NCBI GenBank assembly: GCA_027080545.1
Contig: JALWRV010000218.1
Location: forward strand, 1 to 21,119
Reading direction: 5' to 3'
From: Parvularculaceae bacterium
GTDB taxonomy: Bacteria; Pseudomonadota; Alphaproteobacteria; Caulobacterales; Parvularculaceae
DNA length: 21,119 bases
Every line of letters begins with the position of its first letter. Positions within the stretch are counted from its first letter, which is position 1. Positions 6,904-14,005 of this stretch are shown here, piece by piece. Made by a program: the position numbers and the translations under genes. The notes beneath the pieces are model-generated. The model made no database searches. It had not been told where the DNA came from and saw only the letters and a list, made by a program, of their open reading frames with translations.

Positions 6904-8772
6904 ATGTGCGGCATTGTTGGGATGTTGGATGTGCAGGGGCGGCGGGCCCCGGACATGGGCAAATTGCGCGCCATGATGCATGCCATCGCCCATCGCGGCC
7001 CAGATGGGGACGGGGTCTTTCAAGCCCCCGGCATCGCCCTTGGCCATTTGCGTCTAGCCATCATTGACCTTGAGCATGGGGCACAGCCCATGACCAGCAA
7101 ATCCAACCGTCATGTAATGAGTTTCAATGGCGAAATTTATAATCATCGCGCTTTAGGCAAAACCTATGGGCTACCCTTGACCACGAGATGCGATAGCGAA
7201 GTGCTATTGGAACTTTTTGAACAGCAACAAGAAAAAACCCTCGACGCCCTATCCGGCATGTTCGCCTTTGCTATTTGGGACCAACAACAAAGGCGGTTAT
7301 TTCTCGCCCGTGACCGAATGGGCGAGCGACCACTCTATTATGGATTAAGCGCAGATGGGTGGTTGGTTTTCGCCTCTGAAATGAGCGCCATGCTGGCCAG
7401 CGGAAAGTTTGATCGCGCCTTCGATCCCGCATCCATTAAAGCCTATTTCACCCTTGGCTATGTGCCGGACCCGCAAACCATCTATCAACACATCCATCGC
7501 CTGCCAGCCGCCTGCTTTTTGTCCATCTCCGCAGAACAGGCGATAAAAAAACTACCAGTACCACAGCCCTATTGGCGCCCAAAACTGGGCGGCACACAAC
7601 TGGCCAACGAAGAAGAGCTGCTGAGCCGTCTCGACAAGGCGGTGATGGCTCAAACCATGGCTGACGTGCCCTTGGGGGCATTTTTATCTGGCGGCGTGGA
7701 TTCAAGCGCGATTGTGTCCTCAATGGCACTTCATAGCGACCAGCCACCAACCAGCTTCACCATTTCTTTCCCCGATACGCCGAATGATGATGGGGATTTT
7801 GCACAAAGTGTAGCCCAGCAATATCACACCAGACATTTCCAACAGACGATTACCCTTGACCATGAGGCGATGATATTGGACGCAGCGCGGACCTATGGCG
7901 AGCCCTTTGCCGACAGCTCTGCCCTGCCAACCATAGAGGTTTGCCGTGCTGCGCGTAAATATGTAACCGTCGCCCTTTCCGGTGACGGCGCGGACGAGCT
8001 GTTTGCGGGCTATCGGCGCTATCGTCTTTTTGCCGCGGAAGAAAAAATGCGCGACCTGCTCCCCTCGTTCATGCGTCGATTAATCTTCAAGCCCCTTGGC
8101 CAAGCCTATCCAAAGCTTGATCGCGCCCCCCGACCTTTACGCCTACGCACCACCTTACAAAGTCTCGCGGAAGAGTCTTCCCAGGCCTATTTGCGCGCCG
8201 TATCGGCGATTTTACCCGAGCGCGTGCATGACATGCTGGATATGGACGAAACCGATCAACCCTGCGTCACTTTATTTCAAACCCTTTTCCACGAAGCCGA
8301 TTGCGCTGACCCGCTCTTAGCCGCCCAATATTGCGATTTAAAAAGCTGGCTGTCCGGGCGCATGTTGGTCAAAACAGACCGGGCGGCCATGGCCTCTTCA
8401 CTCGAATTGCGCGTGCCATTTCTTGACCATGAATTGGTGGAATGGGCCCTGCAATTGCCCCGCCGCGATAGGCTTCACGCGGGACAAGGCAAACCCCTTT
8501 TGAAACGCGCCTTAAACCGTAGATTAGCAAAAGACATTCTCTACCGACCGAAAAAAGGCTTCGACATGCCCATAGACCGATGGTTGCGGGGGGACCAAAA
8601 TCATCTGGTAAACACCCTGCTTGCCTCCCCCCATTGGCGCGAGAGCGGCTTTTTTAAAGAAAAAAATATCCGCACCATGGCCGCAAAACACAAAACAGGG
8701 CAGATGAATTATGGTCAAGAATTATGGTCGATGATCATGTTTGACGCTTTTTTGCAAACACAGGCCGACTAA
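6904..8772 (+). CDS. asnB: Glutamine-dependent amidotransferase, asparagine synthetase B type, exosortase-system associated
   Basis: 622 residues, the usual size. The N-terminal class II glutaminase domain starts with the catalytic Cys2 (MCGIVG) and has HRGPDGDG (30-37), LGHLRLAI and FNGEIYN (74-80). The C-terminal synthetase domain has the ATP-binding PP-loop SGGVDSS (262-268) and SGDGADELFAGYRRY. Members use glutamine ammonia to amidate a carboxylate through an acyl-adenylate. The stretch LGYVPDPQTIYQHIHRLP and the end YRPKKGFDMPIDRWLRGD are typical of the version found in exosortase/PEP-CTERM exopolysaccharide loci (family eps_aminotran_1), so the substrate is more likely a sugar acid or other surface-polymer carboxylate than free aspartate; this is inference. 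It starts 3 nt after the exosortase-like gene, and its last 38 nt overlap the convergent GNAT gene. Confidence 0.9.
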   Translation: MCGIVGMLDVQGRRAPDMGKLRAMMHAIAHRGPDGDGVFQAPGIALGHLRLAIIDLEHGAQPMTSKSNRHVMSFNGEIYNHRALGKTYGLPLTTRCDSEVLLELFEQQQEKTLDALSGMFAFAIWDQQQRRLFLARDRMGERPLYYGLSADGWLVFASEMSAMLASGKFDRAFDPASIKAYFTLGYVPDPQTIYQHIHRLPAACFLSISAEQAIKKLPVPQPYWRPKLGGTQLANEEELLSRLDKAVMAQTMADVPLGAFLSGGVDSSAIVSSMALHSDQPPTSFTISFPDTPNDDGDFAQSVAQQYHTRHFQQTITLDHEAMILDAARTYGEPFADSSALPTIEVCRAARKYVTVALSGDGADELFAGYRRYRLFAAEEKMRDLLPSFMRRLIFKPLGQAYPKLDRAPRPLRLRTTLQSLAEESSQAYLRAVSAILPERVHDMLDMDETDQPCVTLFQTLFHEADCADPLLAAQYCDLKSWLSGRMLVKTDRAAMASSLELRVPFLDHELVEWALQLPRRDRLHAGQGKPLLKRALNRRLAKDILYRPKKGFDMPIDRWLRGDQNHLVNTLLASPHWRESGFFKEKNIRTMAAKHKTGQMNYGQELWSMIMFDAFLQTQAD

Positions 8773-9826
8773 GATCGCGCAGCACTTTACCCCCCTGCCG
8801 CAATCGATATTTTGCCCCCTCTTTCGCCAATTCAAAAGAAACCAAATGCGCCGCCTTACGCCCCAGAGATTTTTTATAAGGTTGATCGCCTGCCAATAAA
8901 TCATAATGGCGAACCCCCTGTGCCGCATAATATCGCGCTGCCAAGCCATGTACCAACAGGCCAGGCTTCAGGCGATTATCCTCCTCATAGGCAAACCCCG
9001 CCTGATATTGATAGAGATGATCACCATAGCGATAATTATAAAGAATGCCGATTGTCTGATCCCCTGCTGCCACCCGCAATAATGAAATATGCGTCGGCGC
9101 TTCGCTCATCAGCCTTTCGTGAAAATGTCCAAACGCCTCATGGGCAAAAGCCCCCGGCTCACCGCGCGCTTCCCATGTCTGCTGGTGCAATTGCGCCAAT
9201 TCCCGCCAAAAGCGCTGCCGCTGTCTCGCCTCCTGCGCCTCTTCAACCACCACCGCGCCGCGCTTCCCATAGAGTTTCAAAGAGCGCCGCATTTGATGGC
9301 GTCTATTGGCGCTCACATGATCCATGAACGCCATATCGTCGGCCTGCATGGCTCCTTCCAGATCAATGATCCAGCTATGCTGCTTTAGATAAGCATCACA
9401 TTTTATTGAAGGCGGGAGCTGTCCTGCCGCTTGATAAAGCGATGCAACACTATTGCGGGCGATAACAGCATCAAAGCCCGGCTGTTTGAGCAAATAGGCC
9501 AGCGCTGCGGCCCGTATATTTTCCGGTGCCTCCCGATGCAGCAGAAAATCATTATATTCCCCGTAAATAACATCCAAAGACTCATCACCACTTTCATTCA
9601 GCACCAAGGAGCGCCAACCCAATCTGCTTTTCTCACCCAACAGCGCCAATAGCATGGTCTGTCCCTGCACCTCCCCCACCAACAGGCGCAAAGGGGTTGG
9701 GCTTTCTTTCAATAGCGCCGCCACATAAGACCGGCTTTGGAAAAAGCTTGATGCCCCCGCCTCGGATAGGGGCGTCCAATAGGACAATATTTCCGATATT
9801 GATTTATTCAAGAGATGAAACTTCAT
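8735..9826 (-). CDS. GNAT / FemAB-like acyltransferase (Acetyltransf_6, CelD type) of the polysaccharide locus
   Basis: 363 residues with two GNAT-like halves. The C-terminal half has the recognisable pattern HQQTWEARGEPGAF, then GILYNYRYGDHLYQYQAGF, KPGLLVHGLAARYYA and YDLLAGDQPYKKSLG, as in BioF2/CelD-like proteins found in exopolysaccharide and PEP-CTERM gene sets. These transfer acyl or aminoacyl groups; the acceptor here is unknown. No signal peptide or membrane segment is seen, so it is probably cytoplasmic. The ATG at 9826 begins 5 nt after the glycosyltransferase stop, with AAGG just upstream, so it is the third gene of a coupled operon. The 3' end runs 38 nt into the opposite amidotransferase gene. 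Confidence 0.8.
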   Translation of the reverse strand: MKFHLLNKSISEILSYWTPLSEAGASSFFQSRSYVAALLKESPTPLRLLVGEVQGQTMLLALLGEKSRLGWRSLVLNESGDESLDVIYGEYNDFLLHREAPENIRAAALAYLLKQPGFDAVIARNSVASLYQAAGQLPPSIKCDAYLKQHSWIIDLEGAMQADDMAFMDHVSANRRHQMRRSLKLYGKRGAVVVEEAQEARQRQRFWRELAQLHQQTWEARGEPGAFAHEAFGHFHERLMSEAPTHISLLRVAAGDQTIGILYNYRYGDHLYQYQAGFAYEEDNRLKPGLLVHGLAARYYAAQGVRHYDLLAGDQPYKKSLGRKAAHLVSFELAKEGAKYRLRQGGKVLRDLSRPVFAKKRQT

Positions 9827-9831
9827 GCCAT

Positions 9832-10959
9832 CTACCTTACCCGCCCCTCAAACCCTTGCCCCTGAAAAAGCGCCTCATAGGCCGCAAGCATTTTTTGAAG
9901 GGAATAATGTTGCGCGGCTTTGGCGCGGTTCAACCGCCCAATATTTTGTCGCGCTTGAGGGTCCGCGCGCAATATCTCAATCGCTTCAGCCAGCGCCGGG
10001 TCATCCCCCCTCTTCTTGATGAAGGCTTTATTGTCTTCACAGACCATGGCAGCCACATCACCCACATCCGTCGCCACGATGGGCAAGCCACAAGCCATAG
10101 CCTCTAACACCCCAAGCGGCATCTGCTCTGTATCAGAGGTCAGCGCAAAAATATCCATCTGTTGATAATAGGATGCCGGATCCGGCTTGTGACCAAGAAA
10201 ATCTATCATGAGCCCCATACGCGCCCCATGGGCTTGCAAGGATGCGCGCTCTGGCCCCTCTCCCACAATCATCAGCCTCGTGGTTTCGCGCGGCAACATC
10301 GCCACCACGTCAATCAAACGAAACAGATTTTTTTCCGCCCGCAAAGCGGCAACCGTGCCGATGGTTAGACGGCCATCACTTTTAACAGAACCCGGGGTGA
10401 AATGCACAAGGTCAATACCATTGTCTATGTGAATAATTTTATTTGATGAGAACCCCCATTGCTGCGTTGCCAACCGCTGCAAACTTTGTGACGGCACGAC
10501 AATTTTGCTAGAGGCGCGCGAAAGTGCAAACCGACGCATCCACGCCCTTTGTCTTTTTTGCCGCTCTACGGTTTCATCGGCCCCAAACCCATCTTCAAAA
10601 TGCAAATGGGAAAGCCCCCCCGTGCCCCAAAGACCCAGCCGCAAACACAGCGCTGCCTCAATGCTACCCCAATTATAGGTCAATAGTTGATCCGGATTGA
10701 GCGCTTTAATCGCACCACCAATAATACTCAAATTGTCAGCCGATAGGCTGGTATTTTTAACCAAATTCAGCGGGTGAATATGCACCCGATCACGATTTTT
10801 TATCAAAGATAGTGCCGCATAATTCTCGTCAACCGCACTCACATAATGTTCATAGCCCGAAAGCCCATCCACCCCTATAGATCCGTCTACTATTGTCGCA
10901 AAACGCTTTTGCGGCCCCCCCACTTTAAGGGTTGAAAAAATATGATAGAGACGCCTCAC
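9832..10959 (-). CDS. GT4-family glycosyltransferase
   Basis: 375 residues with the two-Rossmann GT-B layout. An N-terminal glycine-rich acceptor-side segment (LKVGGPQKRFA, 11-21) is followed by a C-terminal nucleotide-sugar domain with IDNGID (178-183), GTVAALRAEKN (201-211), IVGEGPE (231-237) and the E-x7-E motif EQMPLGVLE (Glu278/Glu286) followed by AMACGLPIVATDVGD. It probably adds a sugar to a lipid-linked or growing polysaccharide on the cytoplasmic face; donor and linkage cannot be read from sequence. The start is GTG at 10959, overlapping the upstream stop as GTGA, which indicates translational coupling to the oxidoreductase fusion gene. Confidence 0.9.
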   Translation of the reverse strand: MRRLYHIFSTLKVGGPQKRFATIVDGSIGVDGLSGYEHYVSAVDENYAALSLIKNRDRVHIHPLNLVKNTSLSADNLSIIGGAIKALNPDQLLTYNWGSIEAALCLRLGLWGTGGLSHLHFEDGFGADETVERQKRQRAWMRRFALSRASSKIVVPSQSLQRLATQQWGFSSNKIIHIDNGIDLVHFTPGSVKSDGRLTIGTVAALRAEKNLFRLIDVVAMLPRETTRLMIVGEGPERASLQAHGARMGLMIDFLGHKPDPASYYQQMDIFALTSDTEQMPLGVLEAMACGLPIVATDVGDVAAMVCEDNKAFIKKRGDDPALAEAIEILRADPQARQNIGRLNRAKAAQHYSLQKMLAAYEALFQGQGFEGRVR

Positions 10960-13070
10960 TTCACATGCACCCTTATCGCTTTATCCACAAATCGCTCATA
11001 ATCAGCGACCGGCGTCCATTTAAGCACTTTTTTTTCAAATGCCGTATCGAAGGGGCTTACCATGCCCCGTGAGCGCAAATCACGCATGGAAGGAAAAGGC
11101 GCATCACGACCGCCAATTTTTTTGACCAGCCATTTGCTCACTTCACCCGCCTGTTGCAGCCAGATATTTTGTCCGCGAAATTTCAGGGGCCTGCCCGTCT
11201 CATTGGCCAAAAGCGCCGTATAGGCGCTGGCGGTAAGGCGCACATCCCCCACCAAATTGAAACACTCGCCATTCAGCTTTCCCATGGGCACCCTAAAGGC
11301 CGCGTTCAGCAAAGCATCGGCAACATCATCAACCAGAATGAATGGCAGCGGATTTTTCCCCCCGTTCCATCCCAGACAATAACGCTCGCGATTATACAGG
11401 CCAACACCGCTGTGAAAGGGTGAGGTCCCCGCCCCCACCACCACGCCGGGGCGAAAAAGACTAACTGGCAGTTTTTCGCTCCCCCATGCTGCCATCAAGG
11501 CCCGTTCGCAAGCCGCTTTAGCCCGCGCATAATCAGCCCGCTCATCTGCCTTTTCATCTGCCCGCGTCTCATGGGTGATGATCTTTTCTTCATCGCCTAA
11601 ATATAAAGCCGCGATGGAAGAAACATGGAGCAGTTTTTGAACCCCCGTGGCCTTGACCGCTTCGGCAACATTCATAGCCGCGTCCATCATCGCCTGTTTT
11701 ATCTGTTCATAAGTCTCGCCCCCACCCCCATGGGCCAAATTAATCACCACCGGCACCTTGTCAAAAGCCTGTTTCAAAAATGCCGTATCGCTGGCAGAGC
11801 CTTGCGCAACCTCCACCAGCGGATGGACAAAATCCTCGGAAAGATTATCCACATTGCGGGCGATAACACGGACATTTTTTTCGGCGCTGACCAAGCGCCG
11901 CACCAAGGCCTGCCCAATAAACCCCGTGCCCCCCAAAACCACACAATCAACCTCTTTACCGGGCTGCCAAGACCGTGGGGGCTTGGGGCGTTTAACAGAA
12001 GGGGTCGCATCAGCAATGTCCTGACACAGCGCCACCAGCCTTGCCCCGCGCGCGCCATCCAAATCATGCCCCGAACCCGCACGCTCATTCGCCCCGAGGG
12101 CCTGGTAAAAATCTTCCACCGATGCACGAATAGAACGAAAAAACGGATCGGCCCGTTTGATCACCCGCGCTTGCGCGGCAAAATAACGCCCGGTTTCAAC
12201 AAGGCTTTGCCCCATCATATCAAACCCTTGCGCCATGGCGCTGCGCAGATCTTCCATGACATCAAGATAGGCCCCCGGGCGGGCACAGCTCACCCGATTA
12301 GCCAAATAATCCGCTTTAAGGCACCCATCATCCCCCAACACATCCAAAGACCAATCATGGAAACTCTCGCCCAAGGCCATCTGTATATGCACTGGGCCGC
12401 TCGGTGATGAAAAACCAATATCCCACTGGGTCACCAACGCGATAGCGTTTGCCACCTCTTGCGGGACGCTCGCTTTCACATAGGCCAAGGTCAATGGTCC
12501 GAATAAATCATCAAGCTGGCTTAAAGGATGGATCGCCTGCTCCAATAGGAGGTTGAGTGGCGACGCAAACATCCAATGACCAAACTGGCGGGCAGCAAGC
12601 TGGCGCAAAGGCATCACATAGCGCGCCTGCCCCCGGCGCAAGGGACCAATGCGATTGGCCGCAATCTCTTTTTTCAGACGCAGATGGGCCGGATGGAAAA
12701 TAAAATTCTGATTGGTGCGCAAGGGGGTTTTGCTTTTTCGAGCCGCCGCGACCATGGCCATGGCATGATCGGGATTATCAGCCAAAGGCTTTTCCGACAA
12801 TAGGGAGATCCCGGCTTGCAACAAGGGGATGGCCACGCTGTGATGAAAAGGCGGCGGGGTCAACACATGGGCGCAATCAATGGCTTGGCTGGCACAAACT
12901 GATTCGAGACTGGGATAAATTTGCGGGATATTATGCTTGCGCGCGAAGCTTTCCGCACGACCTTGATTTTGGTCCAGCACCCCGGCAATCGTCACCCCCG
13001 GGGTAAGCGCCAAGGCCTCCCCATGGGCGGCGGCAATATTACCGGTGCCTATCAAAATCGTCTTTTTCAT
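10956..13070 (-). CDS. Two-domain fusion: Gfo/Idh/MocA oxidoreductase joined to an extended SDR sugar epimerase/dehydratase
   Basis: 704 residues. Residues 1 to about 330 are a Gfo/Idh/MocA oxidoreductase (IGTGNIA 7-13, SEKPLA 92-97, a likely catalytic His181 in EQAIHPLSQL). After a linker (about 330-373), residues 374-704 form an extended short-chain dehydrogenase/epimerase with NAD-binding GGTGFIG (380-386), LHVSSIA (481-487) and the catalytic YARAK (514-518). Both halves appear intact, so two successive steps on a nucleotide sugar or related substrate are likely; the substrate is unknown. The ATG at 13070 is preceded by GGTGGA 4 nt upstream. The longer in-frame start at 13172 would add 34 residues with no ribosome site. 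It is the first gene of a three-gene operon (fusion, glycosyltransferase, GNAT). Confidence 0.88.
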   Translation of the reverse strand: MKKTILIGTGNIAAAHGEALALTPGVTIAGVLDQNQGRAESFARKHNIPQIYPSLESVCASQAIDCAHVLTPPPFHHSVAIPLLQAGISLLSEKPLADNPDHAMAMVAAARKSKTPLRTNQNFIFHPAHLRLKKEIAANRIGPLRRGQARYVMPLRQLAARQFGHWMFASPLNLLLEQAIHPLSQLDDLFGPLTLAYVKASVPQEVANAIALVTQWDIGFSSPSGPVHIQMALGESFHDWSLDVLGDDGCLKADYLANRVSCARPGAYLDVMEDLRSAMAQGFDMMGQSLVETGRYFAAQARVIKRADPFFRSIRASVEDFYQALGANERAGSGHDLDGARGARLVALCQDIADATPSVKRPKPPRSWQPGKEVDCVVLGGTGFIGQALVRRLVSAEKNVRVIARNVDNLSEDFVHPLVEVAQGSASDTAFLKQAFDKVPVVINLAHGGGGETYEQIKQAMMDAAMNVAEAVKATGVQKLLHVSSIAALYLGDEEKIITHETRADEKADERADYARAKAACERALMAAWGSEKLPVSLFRPGVVVGAGTSPFHSGVGLYNRERYCLGWNGGKNPLPFILVDDVADALLNAAFRVPMGKLNGECFNLVGDVRLTASAYTALLANETGRPLKFRGQNIWLQQAGEVSKWLVKKIGGRDAPFPSMRDLRSRGMVSPFDTAFEKKVLKWTPVADYERFVDKAIRVHVK

Positions 13071-13215
13071 AAAATCCACCAAAAACAAGGCGTTAATAGC
13101 CCAAATCGGGAAATACACCGAATAATTGCACGAATTACACCAAACAGGGCTTCCAGCCCCCTGAATCCTCATAAAATCGGCGGAAATAGTGGATTTTTAA
13201 GCGATGATTTTGCCA
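13071..13215. other. Gene-free region between the oxidoreductase operon start and the tRNA promoter
   Basis: No coding signal is seen. It must contain the - strand promoter for the polysaccharide operon, but I could not pick convincing boxes. An imperfect hairpin lies at 13145-13163 (CAGGGCTTCCAGCCCCCTG; seven pairs with two bulged Cs), in the presumed leader of the - strand operon. Confidence 0.35.
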
Positions 13216-13244
13216 TTGACCTCGGCTTGGGACTTGCCTATCTA
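13216..13244 (+). promoter_or_regulatory. Probable sigma-70-type promoter of tRNA-Lys
   Basis: TTGACC at 13216-13221 matches the -35 consensus at five of six bases. After a 17-nt spacer comes TATCTA at 13239-13244 as a weak -10. Transcription would start about 7-10 nt further on, close to the tRNA 5' end at 13263, as is common for tRNA genes. Confidence 0.6.
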
Positions 13245-13262
13245 TCCGCTTCCCTTTGTTGG

Positions 13263-13338
13263 GGGCCCATAGCTCAGCTGGTAGAGCAACTGACTTTTAA
13301 TCAGTAGGTCACAGGTTCGAATCCTGTTGGGCTCACCA
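13263..13338 (+). tRNA. trnK: tRNA-Lys (anticodon TTT), CCA encoded
   Basis: A 76-nt cloverleaf. The acceptor GGGCCCA pairs with TGGGCTC (one G-T wobble); the D arm is GCTC/GAGC; the anticodon stem ACTGA/TCAGT encloses loop CTTTTAA, giving anticodon TTT at 13296-13298; the T arm is ACAGG-TTCGAAT-CCTGT; the discriminator is A and CCA is encoded. All stems pair, so it should be functional. The last 25 nt are duplicated twice downstream as part of a tandem repeat. Confidence 0.97.
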
Positions 13339-13354
13339 TTTTTAGGGTGGTGAG
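13332..13354 (+). terminator. Hairpin formed by the tRNA 3' end and trailer, possible weak terminator (recurs twice)
   Basis: CTCACCA (13332-13338, the tRNA 3' end) can pair with TGGTGAG (13348-13354) across a 9-nt loop, followed by the short T-rich TTTAT. The same structure recurs 107 and 214 nt downstream. It could be a weak intrinsic terminator or a processing structure competing with the mature tRNA acceptor stem. Confidence 0.35.
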
Positions 13355-13399
13355 TTTATCCCTTCCAATTAACCCTGTCGAACCTGTTGCACTTTTGCG

Positions 13400-13418
13400 C
13401 CCGGCCCCTTGGCCCGGG
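13400..13418 (+). repeat. GC-rich hairpin of repeat unit 1 (copies at 13507-13525 and 13614-13632)
   Basis: CCCGGCC-CCTT-GGCCCGGG pairs over seven base pairs with one bulged C. The copies have the same stem but loops CTTT and TTTC. All sequence variation between the three repeat units lies in this loop, which suggests the stem is under constraint or has been gene-converted. No U-tract follows. Confidence 0.6.
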
Positions 13419-13642
13419 GTGGTTCGAATCCTGTTGGGCTCACCATTTTTAGGGTGGTGAGTTTATCCCTTCCAATTAACCCTGTCGAACCTGTTGCACT
13501 TTTGCGCCCGGCCCTTTGGCCCGGGGTGGTTCGAATCCTGTTGGGCTCACCATTTTTAGGGTGGTGAGTTTATCCCTTCCAATTAACCCTGTCGAACCTG
13601 TTGCACTTTTGCGCCCGGCCTTTCGGCCCGGGGTGGTTCGAA

Positions 13643-14005
13643 GGATGGAAAAAAGAAAGATCGTCATCAACTCTGGTCCCTTCTCCCGATAGCCTGGCTG
13701 TTCTCGCAAACAAACCCAATCCTCACCCTGAGCTTGTCGAAGGACGAGGATTGCCCACGACATATCATCACCAAACTCATCTAAGAGGTGCTCGGCGTAA
13801 GCCAAACCTCGAAAGATGAAAACAATAGAACCCAACTCTCAACACGCCTCCTCCCCCGCGCGCGGCAGCAATACCAACAGACGGAAAGGGCCAAAAGCCC
13901 CCAACCAAACCTATATGCCTCTCAAAATCCGCCCCAACACAAGCATATTGAAGCTCAAACCCGAACAGCTCTAGGCTCTACCCTTCATCGCAGCGGGGTG
14001 TCAGA
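13643..14005. other. 363-nt gene-free region between the repeat array and the MscS gene
   Basis: Short open frames here on both strands have no family resemblance or good start signals, and one only reads through the tRNA repeat in reverse. The only structured element I see is the palindrome at 13718-13752. The MscS promoter must lie in the last part; TTGAAG near 13951 is a possible -35 but lacks a good -10. Confidence 0.5.
13718..13752. repeat. REP-like intergenic palindrome
   Basis: AATCCTC (13718-13724) and GAGGATT (13746-13752) form a 7-bp outer stem, then a 2-nt internal loop, then CCT/AGG. The core CCCTGAGCTTGTCGAAGG resembles a palindrome I know as recurring between genes in many proteobacterial genomes. 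Only one copy occurs in this window, so its repeat status here rests on that recollection. Confidence 0.6.

Larger units (their letters stand above)
13314..13642 (+). repeat. Three tandem 107-bp repeats carrying the tRNA-Lys 3' end (rtT-like array)
   Basis: Units are 13314-13420, 13421-13527 and 13528-13634, followed by an 8-nt stub of a fourth. Unit 1 begins inside the tRNA gene, so units 2 and 3 each carry a second and third copy of the last 25 nt of the tRNA including CCA (13421-13445 and 13528-13552). The units are identical except for three columns in one 4-nt hairpin loop (CCTT, CTTT, TTTC). Each has an inverted repeat CTCACCA/TGGTGAG around TTTTTAGGG, a 10-nt segment TCGAACCTGT complementary to the tRNA T arm, and a GC hairpin. 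The period is not a multiple of 3, so protein coding is unlikely. E. coli tyrT has a similar layout (178-bp repeats with the tRNA-Tyr 3' end), known to give rtT RNA. A stable trailer RNA here is inference. Confidence 0.9.

Noticed and set aside
11625..12407. 260-codon + strand open frame
   Set aside because: Antisense shadow of the Gfo/Idh-SDR fusion gene, with low-complexity composition and no motifs.
13263..13552. Extra tRNA-like genes in repeat units 2 and 3
   Set aside because: The units lack the D arm, anticodon arm and 5' T stem; only the 3' quarter of the tRNA is present.
13314..13642. Repeated tRNA 3' ends read as attachment sites of an integrated element
   Set aside because: Direct repeats of a tRNA end do mark integrations, but the copies are only 107 bp apart with no integrase or other genes between or near them; tandem amplification is simpler.
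13476..13835. 119-codon open frame on the - strand across the tRNA repeats and the REP-like palindrome
   Set aside because: It reads the tRNA 3' end backwards (VSPTGFEP) and the palindrome (VLRQAQGE), both well-known sources of false ORFs, and has no family resemblance.
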